Below are positions 43,994 to 52,940 of a stretch of DNA of 64,000 nt, one piece after another; position 1 is the first letter of the stretch; every line of letters starts with the position of its first letter. The DNA is from Capniomyces stellatus (Eukaryota > Kickxellomycota > Harpellomycetes > Harpellales > Legeriomycetaceae), in contig LUVW01000027.1 of assembly GCA_001661515.1 (NCBI GenBank), positions 1-64,000 of the forward strand, written 5' to 3'. The position numbers and the translations under genes are program-made. Below the pieces are notes generated by a model. It did not search any database. It saw only the letters and a program-made list of their open reading frames with translations, and was not told the DNA's origin.

Positions 43994-45843
43994 ATGGCTA
44001 TTAATCCAGCATTGGAATCAGCAGTGTTTATACACAAGGTACATTATTCATTTGGAAAAAGATATGCCAATTTGGCAAGATATGCGATTGACAAGTTAGA
44101 TATGGGCGATTTAGTTTAGAGTAGAGTAAATGTGAAAATTGAATTGCAGCAGGCTTAAAGCAGATATATTTTGATTGCCACTACAGAATAGCGTCGATGT
44201 AAGCATAGATAGGAATTCGATCGAGGAAGCTGCTAAAAAGGTACCCCCCCCCTTTCCTCCAAAGAACAAAAACAGTTGTGTTATTTTCGGTTAAATATGG
44301 GTACTTGATAAACGCCAAAGTTCAAAACAGCTGAAAAAAATGTTATTTAAACCAAGTAGGTGTTCAAGGGCTTTAAGAATCAGAAATATTCGCACGAGTC
44401 ATGGAAAAACCATCCCCTAAACCCAAAAGTGGCGAATGAAGCTGCGATTGAATGGTAATAAAAAATTGAAATATAAATAAAACAAGTCCAGCTTGATATT
44501 TGGAAATGAAAAGGAGTGCTATATACAAGCAAAAGAAAAGTTATAAACGTGGGGTTCTCTGTTTGGTTCTGTAGGATATTTATTGTGGATTCTTTAAACT
44601 TTTGCTTTTGGAATGACAATGGGCAAGCCAAAATGACCAAAAAAACCAAGAATTACACGGTTACTTTTGAAGGGACAAGCTATACAGGGTACTGGACGTT
44701 GTGTGCGTGTATCAACAGAGGTAAAAGGTGTTATATTGCAACTGGTGTATTGTCTTGCGAAAAGGTGTATATGGCAGTTGAACTTCAGGGCTGGTATGCT
44801 GTATAAGCTCGTATAAATGATTGGATAATATAAGAAAAGAGTTGGTGAAATGTGTAGCGTTGAAAGAAGGAATTCCAGTTACTGATCCAAGATACTACTC
44901 GAAAATGACAGTTGAAGAGTTCAAACACATTTTCCGAGCGGATGAGGGCGAGGACACTATGGAACAGATCCCGATGTTTGAAGAAAGGATGAAGGTGCTT
45001 GCCGAGTCAGGAAATGTGCTGATAGATGTAATAGGAGTATATTCAAACACTATATTTTAAAGACCACGTTACTAGCGATAAGAAGCAGATAATGTTAATT
45101 TTAACGATGATAAAAAACACCCAGACCAAACTAGCTTTTTTCAAAATAGAAATGATGGCCAGGCAAACGGTTGGTATTAACAATGGTTATTGGAATAAAT
45201 AATGTAGAGATTTGATGGGAGCTTTGCAAACGTAGTTAAGAGGGCAAATAACTCAGCAAAAGAGTTGGTGGAACTGATAACACAGAGCTTTAGCAGTTTT
45301 AGGGACGAGAAGGTGTTTATGGGGAGAAAAGTCAGCTTTAATAAGCGGGCGCAGATCCTAACAGCGGACATTTGGGCGTGTTTTATGGGCAAGGGGTTGG
45401 GGTTAATGAAGGATATAGGCTATTTGACGATGTTTGCAGACTATAGAGTGCCGCAAGTGCTGGTGTATTTGGGTATAGTGCAGTATTCGGATAGACTGAT
45501 GAGGTTTTTGAAATGGTCGAATGGGGCAGATGTGGTGGAGTTTGGGGAGTTGGACGTTGTTGGTGGTATTGATGGGTATTTAGTTCCGTCTGGGAATCAA
45601 TGGGAGATAGAGATCCGAGGCAATAGTATTCTTGCAGTTGAGGTTTTAAGGCAGAAAATCGAGGATTTGATGAAACAAAATAGGGAGAGTGGCGATTCAA
45701 AGAGCGGAAACAACTATGAGGAGTTTGGGTTTGAAAAAGTAAATGCGGTGCTGCTTGATTTTTACCTATGGGACTATGCAAAGAGTAACAGCAAAGATAT
45801 GGAGAGTATCCCAATACATTTAACCAAGTCTGTTTACTACTAG
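43994..45843 (+). CDS. queuosine salvage protein (QNG1/DUF2419 family)
   Basis: Six exons (43994-44038, 44187-44240, 44360-44454, 44575-44720, 44858-45027, 45208-45843) give 381 residues, close to the usual 340. All introns are GT-AG, 119-180 bp, and all joins are in phase. The spliced chain reads NPALESAVFIHK, NSVDVSIDRNSIEEAAKK, NPKVANEAAIEW, IFIVDSLNFCFW, YTGYWTLCACINRALKEGIP, VLIDRFDGSFANVVKRANNS, KRAQILTADIWACFMGKGLG and TMFADYRVPQVL, all family signatures. QNG1-type enzymes release queuine from queuosine 5'-phosphate so that the base can be inserted into tRNA by TGT. Eukaryotes cannot make queuine and take it from bacteria or food. The first exon is short and its ATG is the best available choice; an upstream start cannot be excluded. 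Confidence 0.9.
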
Positions 45844-46099
45844 AGTACTGCTGGGATACTACTAGAGTTGGATATTAGTGGATTTTTAGTCTATAGAAAT
45901 TAGATAAAAGTTGGTTAGTATAGATAGAATGGAGTAGAATAATGTTATGAATCAGTTAGTAAAATAAGATAATGTAATAAATTGAAGTGGTAAAAGTGGG
46001 TTGGTGTAGAGTAGAGTCAGGTTGAAAGTAAAATATAATTAAATGGAACAGCAATGGATATAAAAAGTTTAAATAAACTTAAAAGTACCAATTAAATGT

Positions 46100-46130
46100 A
46101 AAGTAAAAGTAAAAATAAAAGTAAAAGTAA
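46100..46130. repeat. (AAAAGT)n hexamer tract
   Basis: aaagtaaaagtaaaaataaa with further aaagt units, in the convergent gap between the queuosine gene and STE24. Confidence 0.8.
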
Positions 46131-46183
46131 CATAGCAACATAGATAAAATGACAATAAAGTCATGTTGTCATTTGAAAAGGCA

Positions 46184-47863
46184 TTAATCAGATTTAGGGG
46201 CCACGTCAGGGTTGTCAATTGCATTTAGACGTTCAACAAGTGGGGGATGCGAGTAATGGTATGCCGAATATAGTGGGTCAGGGTTGACATTTCCTTTGTT
46301 TTCCAAATGTATTTTAATCAAGCCTTGTTTCAGCGATTCACTGTAGCCCAATTTCTTTGAGTAGGCGTCGGCTTCAAACTCGTGCTTTCTTGAAAGCTTG
46401 TTGAAAAGAAAAGTGACCAATGAGTCAACGGGCTGGTAAAGGTACTGGTACAAGGTGAATCCAATCAGGATAGGATGGGTAGTAAATCCAAAGTCGGTAT
46501 ACATTTTTGATTGGCCAATAACAAGACTGAAGAGGTAGAAGATAACAAATAGCTGGGCCTGGCCAAACACCAGGGTTTTAAGCACGTGATTCATTTTCCA
46601 GTGGCCCAGCTCGTGAGCCAAAATGGCACAGACCTCATCGAGGTTTGTTTGAGTGATCAGAGTGTCAAAAAGAACAATGCGCTTGTTCTTAAAGAAGCCG
46701 TACATGTATGCATTGCTGTGGCCTGAGCGTTTGCTGCCGTCAACAACGTACAGCTTCTTGAGAGGGAAACTCACGCGGCTGGCCAAGGCCTCAATAGCTG
46801 TTCGGAGCTCACCCTCTTCCAAAGGCGTGAATTTGTTGAACAGGGGCTGGATAAAGGTAGGGTATATTGTTATTCCGATAAACTGAACAATCATCATGAA
46901 CAGCATTACGTACAGGTAGAACTGCGATCCAGTCCACTTGATAACCCAAAGCATTCCGCTCAGAATCAAAGACCCGAAAACTCCTGTCAAAGCCAGCGTC
47001 TTGAAAAAGTCGGCAAAGTAGAGTGGGATGGTTTGCTTGTTGAATCCGTGTCTCTCCTCAATCACAAACGTTCCGTACAGGTCAAAAGGCATGTTTGAAA
47101 CTGAACTCAGCAATGATGTGAAAAAGAAAAACACCACTGACTGGACTATCTCGTACTCTGGCCCATATCCCAACTGCGTCTCCATAACTCCTCCTATCTT
47201 GTACCAAATGCTTGGCAAAACATCGAACTGGAAAATCAACGTTGTCTTGATCTGCTCAACAAACGACTGAACAAACTTCAACGAGCTCTTGTCCAACCCA
47301 TACGCATTAGCCTCCAAAAATGACTGCAGTGACACAAACGATCTAATCGCTACTGGTCTGTCAATCTTGTGCAGCATGTCTCTCTGTCTAATGTCCAGGT
47401 ATGTTTCCCACAAGTACGCTGACCACGAAAACACCAGAATAATCTTCTTGTATGGCAGCACCTCCAAGGTCCCGCTTAAACCACTCAAAACCAAAACTGC
47501 TTTTTCCTGTGCCTCTCCCATCGAAAGCGGTATCCATTCTAGTGTCTTTGTCATTATTTCTGGCAGCGCCCTGATTGTGCTTGGAACCATCAATACATAG
47601 TGTGGTATGTCGCGTATCAAATGGTATACTGGTGTCAGGAATGGGAAAATGTCTGGCAGATTTGGCCCCAAAACTGCTATAAATACACACAATATGATTG
47701 AGATTGCCAACAACCCCATGTATATTCCGTCAATCACATCATCTATCAAATCCTGCGATTTAACCCTGATTGCCAGCTGATCTATCTTCTCATCTCGCTT
47801 TAACTTTGCCCCTACATCTTTGGCAGCAAGCACTTCTCCCGTTACGTTGCTCTCCTTTAACAT
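46184..47863 (-). CDS. STE24: STE24, CAAX prenyl zinc metalloprotease
   Basis: Single exon, 559 residues. The M48 protease body begins near residue 135 with the conserved ILVFSWSAYLWETYLDIRQR. Further landmarks are NMPFDLYGTFVIEERHGFNK, the ER-lumenal/membrane chamber helices, VDGSKRSGHSNAYMYGF, the zinc motif HELGHW (about 417-422) and the third ligand in RKHEFEADAYSKKLGY. Ste24 removes the aaX tripeptide from farnesylated CAAX proteins, trims the a-factor-type precursor and clears jammed translocons. The protein is about 100 residues longer than typical Ste24 because of an N-terminal extension with one or two extra hydrophobic segments (about 46-66 and 85-105). The sense-strand leader is purine-rich (repeated AAAAG). 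Confidence 0.93.
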   Translation of the reverse strand: MLKESNVTGEVLAAKDVGAKLKRDEKIDQLAIRVKSQDLIDDVIDGIYMGLLAISIILCVFIAVLGPNLPDIFPFLTPVYHLIRDIPHYVLMVPSTIRALPEIMTKTLEWIPLSMGEAQEKAVLVLSGLSGTLEVLPYKKIILVFSWSAYLWETYLDIRQRDMLHKIDRPVAIRSFVSLQSFLEANAYGLDKSSLKFVQSFVEQIKTTLIFQFDVLPSIWYKIGGVMETQLGYGPEYEIVQSVVFFFFTSLLSSVSNMPFDLYGTFVIEERHGFNKQTIPLYFADFFKTLALTGVFGSLILSGMLWVIKWTGSQFYLYVMLFMMIVQFIGITIYPTFIQPLFNKFTPLEEGELRTAIEALASRVSFPLKKLYVVDGSKRSGHSNAYMYGFFKNKRIVLFDTLITQTNLDEVCAILAHELGHWKMNHVLKTLVFGQAQLFVIFYLFSLVIGQSKMYTDFGFTTHPILIGFTLYQYLYQPVDSLVTFLFNKLSRKHEFEADAYSKKLGYSESLKQGLIKIHLENKGNVNPDPLYSAYHYSHPPLVERLNAIDNPDVAPKSD

Positions 47864-50419
47864 CTTTTTTTTCTTCTCACTACACTACTGTTTTCTTTTC
47901 TTTTCTTTTCTTTTCCTGTTGCTTGCTTCAACCTAACTGCTCTTTTTTTCTCACTGGTTTGTATTACTTGGACACTTTTAACTTGGTTTGAATTATACTT
48001 GATTTAATTCTACTCAAATTAGGAAAAGTGGACAGAGCTGAAAGCTTAAATTTTAATAACTTGGCAAGTATTTGCCTTTTTTTATTAGTTATTCGGTTTA
48101 CTTTTTCTTTCCTCTTTTTCTTTACTTTTATTTATTTTATTTTCTTCGAGTTTCTTTTATTTTCTTTTCCTTTCTTTACGTTACTTTTCTTTATTTTCTT
48201 TGTTTTATTTTCTTTATTTTTGTTTTTTTTAATCCACTGATAATAACTTTACCATCACACTCACTTGGTCTCATCAGTTTTCTGTTGTCTATTGTTATTT
48301 TGTTTCAGTTCGCTCTGCTTTTTTCGACAATCAACTAGTTACCATCATCGTGTAATGGTGTTCGCTTTACACATTCGTATCAGCTATTAGCCCTAACTTT
48401 CCAAGCCATTTTCTTTCTATTTTGTTTTGTTTTTATCTTTTGTTTTATTTATTTTTTTGCTTTGTTTCGTAAATCTTGTAGCCAATTCGTTTAGCTCTAG
48501 CTGAATTTAATTTTAATTTCTAGAATCACATTTCCAACCAATACTTTTATTGGCTTTCAACCAAACAGAAGCCATTAATTGTCTCTGGCTATCGTTTATT
48601 CGTTTACTTTTCACATTCACTACTTTTCTCGAATGTTGAAAAGAATAGAGATTCAAGATCTAAGCGTGGAAAACACAACGCATTTTGCCGTACACAAAAC
48701 AAATCCATTCAAGTGCATTTCCTTTATACTCTACCAATCTTGATTGTTTTGGAAACTTCATAATAACTATTTAACGTTGATTTCCCATTTGCTCTTTACG
48801 TTTAGGTAAGGCATGGCCAAATTAGTATTATAAACCACCCAATTATTAATGATCACTTGTCTCAAGACCATTGCCAAACTAACGTTCGACCAATAAGCCA
48901 AGCCGTCTAAAGAGTAAATAGTCACGGCGCATATTGCCTTTGGAACTACTGTTTGTGAGTGTATTGCCACATAGCTGTCAATGGCTTTCCAAGCTTTTGT
49001 ATATCGTTCTATTTCGGATATATTTGCTTTGACAATGCAACCTATTACTTAAACAAAGTGGCCGAGTTTCTTTTTTACATTCACTCTGGTTTTCTTTTTT
49101 TGTTACTTTTCATTACATCAAGTTATGTTACGTTGTGTGAAATTGACATTGTAATACGGTGTGAACTTTTTGTTTAAAAAGAAGCCTATTTAAAACCACG
49201 GCTACTAATGTACTGACATCGACGTTTCATTCTTATATACATACGTTTGAGTCTATATCACCTGGCTTGGTCAACTTACTTGTTTATGATATTTAGTCCA
49301 ACTACTAACAATTTACACGTAAAATATCTGACTTTTTTTTACTTGGCTTTTAAACTGTAACTTGCAAATATTTTGCACTGTATTTCCCAAACCTGCTTTT
49401 CAAGAGCTTATTATGTAAAAAATAATTCCTTGTAAAAAGTGATTGACTATAAGATTCAAGAGTTGGACTTGTTAGTTTTTTTTGTATTTATACTTTTATT
49501 TATTGAAATGGTCTTTTGTAAAGCTTGATTCAGATTAAAAATTTGGTTGTAGTTTTTGAAAAACTTGGTTGACAAGTTTAATAAAGTCAAAGTTGCAAGG
49601 CGAACTTTAGTAAAGGTTTTTACAAGTCGAGTCATGTCGACTATCCTCGATAGAAACCAAGCTGGATTGAGGACTACTGTATTACAAACTCACAGTATGA
49701 AGTATAGCAGGCGGGGGAAAGTAAAACCGAACAAACCATATTGTGTTCGCCGATGGTTTTACTGGTGCTGCCCATCCATCCAAGTTCTAAACAAACTATA
49801 TTAGCTTAACGCAGTATTTACTATAGAAAATAATATTGGCACTAATAACTAGTTTGTATTTTTTTAAAAAACGTTGGCTTTTGAAATAATTTACAAACGG
49901 ACAAATTATAGGCAAGACAGTCATAAAAGGCTCTTGCTCAGTTTGACATTAGCCTGTGTGAACTGTTTTTTTGGTAATTGCTTCAGTGGGAACATCATTA
50001 TATAATAGCAAAAAGCTGAGCTAGCAAAACATAACCAGTGTTAATTAATGTGCTTGTATATGATGTATCGATGATGTAAAGTGATGAAGTGTAAGTTTTC
50101 TCAATACTGGGGATGGCATTATATTCTAATACGGCAATACTAAAGTAACACCAGAATGTCTTTACATCAATACTAAAGTAACACCAGAATGCCTTTACAT
50201 CAATAGTAATGCATTTTATATTTTAACAAAATGCGGGCCACAATATCTGACTGCTAGTGATGGCACAGCAGCAGAAATAAGTATAAGTACACCAAAGAAA
50301 AGATGTTTTGAAAAAGTAGCCTAAACACCAACAAAAGTTCCACTCAAACTGATCGGCTTTAAATAGACTAATATATACTTATACTTATATTTAGTGATCT
50401 TAAATCTTCGTTTTATAAA
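47864..50419. other. 2.5 kb spacer, pyrimidine-rich then AT-rich
   Basis: From 47880 to about 48240 the plus strand is T/C-rich ((TTTTC)n and ttatttt runs), the leader side of STE24. The rest is AT-rich with no supported gene. A two-unit 33-bp tandem repeat lies at 50135-50200, close to the secreted triple-module gene. Confidence 0.6.
50135..50200. repeat. 33-bp direct tandem duplication
   Basis: Two units starting caatactaaagtaacaccag differ at one position (tct/cct), and a partial third starts caata. Confidence 0.9.
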
Positions 50420-52171
50420 ATGGTAAAAATTGTCTTTAAAAACCTGGTAGTCTTGCTTGTAGCAATCCAATCAATCCACGCAAGGAGCCACAGAAACAGA
50501 TCAAGCGAGGCCATGGAAAGCTGTACAAAGAGATACCCCAGATTGAAGACCATCAGAAGCCCGGGAGAGCTGTCTGTCAGAAAGTACGACTTTGACAACG
50601 CCATTGAAATCAACTGCAAGGGTGCACAGTTCTATGTGGATTTTACCATAGACCAGTCCTCCGACATTTACTTTGCCATCAGTGACAGAAAAACACTGAG
50701 TGGCTCTCAGCCTATGGAAGGAGTATTTGGTATCAACACCGGCGAGTGGTACCTTGGGGCAAGTAAATATGATGACTTTACGTCTGTCAACTACGGACAG
50801 GACTCAAGCGTGAATGCCTTCATTCGTTCAGATAACACAGGGGTGTACATTGGGTATGGAGGAGACGAAATCACCAATTTGGCCTACAGCTCATTTGATT
50901 CGGGTCACTTTATATCACCCGACAAGCTTTACTTGGCATTTAGCGCCGAAAAGGATGATGTTGAAATCACAAACATTGTCTCTAGGCTCACAGACGGCTC
51001 GTGTGTAGACTCGACACAATACCCTGCCCCAACAACCACTATTGAACCAAAAAACTCGTGCACGCAGACATATCCTACAATCAGCATTCCACGAGGCTCG
51101 GGTGGATCAGATGCCACGGATTACTCGTCAGTCAAAGAGTACAACTTTGACAGCGCAATTAATATCCAATGCAATGATAAGGAAGTGACAATTGATTTTG
51201 AAGCAGACCAAACTTCAGACATTTACTTTATTATTAGCGACAGAAAGTCATTGGCCAACTCACAAGCTGTAGAGGGCGTCTTTGGATTTAGTTCGGGTGA
51301 ATGGTACATTGGTTCAAGTAAATTTGGCGATACCGGATCAGTCAGCACTGGGCAAAGCTCAAAAGTCAAGGCAACCATTAGAATCGACTCTAACGGAGTG
51401 TATCTTGACTATGGAAACGACAACATTACCAGTCTGGAATTTAATGAATTTGACTCGGAGTATTTTAAATCAGCCAATGACCTATATGTTGCATTCGGCG
51501 CTCAAAATGATAACGCTATGATCTACAATGTCGTTGCTGAATGTACTAATGGTTCATGTTCGGGTTCAGGAGGGTACCACAATACAGAAACACCCATTAC
51601 TACCACATTGCTTACTACCACATTGCCCACTGATGCTGCCACCACCACACTCACTACTACACCTCCCACTACTACTACTACCGGTTCATCGTGCGAGTTG
51701 ACTAGCAGTATTCCAGATATCCTCTTGGTTTCCAAAGACAAGTACAAGCAATATGACTTTAAAAAGTCGATTCAAATTCCTTGCGACAACCAGGAATTTA
51801 CTTTTAGCGCCGAGCTTTCCTCAGAATCGGACTTTTTTGTTGCTTTGATGACCAAGAAAGGTTATTTTAGCCCAGACGGTGTCTTTGAAGCTCAATTTGG
51901 TGTATCCTCGGGCATCAATGTAATCAAAAAAGGAAAATACCTGATCACTAAAAGATCAGTAAACTCCAAACGTGCAACCACAAATGAAATCAAAGTTGAA
52001 CATACTGCAGGGCAACTCAGAATCTACATCAACGGCGAACTTAAAACCTCGTACAATGTCAAGGATTACAAGATCGACAGCTTGGCATTTGCACCACATA
52101 AGGACAGTGCTGTTTTGCGCAGGGTTTCACTTTTGTGCGCCAGCAACTCTTCCTGCCAGAATTTGTACTAG
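50420..52171 (+). CDS. secreted protein with three related beta modules
   Basis: Single exon, 583 residues. Signal peptide about 1-22 (MVKIVFKNLVVLLVAIQ onward). Three tandem domains follow (about 34-195, 212-378, 422-583). Domains 1 and 2 share DIYFxISDRK, EGVFGxxxGEWYxGxSK and LYxAFxAxxD. Domain 3 is more distant (SDFFVALMTKKGYF, AQFGVSSGINVIKKGKY). Each begins near a Cys and ends in a GSC/SSC-type Cys. A Thr/Pro linker (about 388-420) separates domain 3. Domains 2 and 3 are the closest relatives of the two C-terminal modules of the pseudoprotease at 6.8-9.1 kb, and the signal peptides are alike. The fold resembles PF12248 (farnesoic acid O-methyltransferase-like, extracellular in animals) only tentatively. 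No methyltransferase motif is seen. The likely role is extracellular binding. Confidence 0.8.
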   Translation: MVKIVFKNLVVLLVAIQSIHARSHRNRSSEAMESCTKRYPRLKTIRSPGELSVRKYDFDNAIEINCKGAQFYVDFTIDQSSDIYFAISDRKTLSGSQPMEGVFGINTGEWYLGASKYDDFTSVNYGQDSSVNAFIRSDNTGVYIGYGGDEITNLAYSSFDSGHFISPDKLYLAFSAEKDDVEITNIVSRLTDGSCVDSTQYPAPTTTIEPKNSCTQTYPTISIPRGSGGSDATDYSSVKEYNFDSAINIQCNDKEVTIDFEADQTSDIYFIISDRKSLANSQAVEGVFGFSSGEWYIGSSKFGDTGSVSTGQSSKVKATIRIDSNGVYLDYGNDNITSLEFNEFDSEYFKSANDLYVAFGAQNDNAMIYNVVAECTNGSCSGSGGYHNTETPITTTLLTTTLPTDAATTTLTTTPPTTTTTGSSCELTSSIPDILLVSKDKYKQYDFKKSIQIPCDNQEFTFSAELSSESDFFVALMTKKGYFSPDGVFEAQFGVSSGINVIKKGKYLITKRSVNSKRATTNEIKVEHTAGQLRIYINGELKTSYNVKDYKIDSLAFAPHKDSAVLRRVSLLCASNSSCQNLY

Positions 52172-52940
52172 TCGAGGATAGAAGCTTGCTACTGACGCCT
52201 ATTTATTTACTTATTTATCTTACAATTATTGATTTTTTACTATTGCCAAAATACTGGCTTTTTAACTTTACTTTGTACTTGATACATTTTAAATACACCT
52301 CATTTAAACGTCTGGTGATTTTTGCTAACTTTCAGCCAGACTTTTAGTTTGTAGATGGACATTATACTTTCCTTGTTAACATTTTACATTTGGGAATACT
52401 GAATGACAGTTGCCACTATGCCTAAGCTACCAGAGTTTTCTAGTTTTAGTATAGAACATCAGTTGCATACAACTTTAATCGCTGTTCATAGTGGCGCGGA
52501 AAATTAGCATACCGGGTATTTTTAGATCTGTGTATAGAGAATAAAGCAAGATCATAATGACTTTGCTAAAGTAGCTGAATCAGTGAAGCACCAAGATCAA
52601 TAAAAGGGTAAGCTTTTGTTTGGATTTATTGGCCTCAGCAGCGTCCAACCAATAAAAACATATAGTCCTTCCGATTTAAACATTAAAAAAAATTTTAGTT
52701 TAAATTTCTGGATTTTTTTTTTAAAAGTTAATTTCTCTATAGGTTTTGGAGAGTGAGGAAAAAAAAAGTGGAAACAGTCATTGAGAAAATTTAATATATC
52801 TGCATTCCTGGTAAATATTACTTTTATTATTCAAAGTTGGTAAATATTACCTGGACAAACAGAATTGGGTTTATACATACAAGTAAACTATAACCGTGGG
52901 TCATAGGAATTGAGACAGGAGACAAGTTTTCATTAAATAA
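52172..52940. other. AT-rich spacer upstream of GRC3
   Basis: About 770 bp with no recognised feature; a short A/G-rich leader lies before the GRC3 start. Confidence 0.6.
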
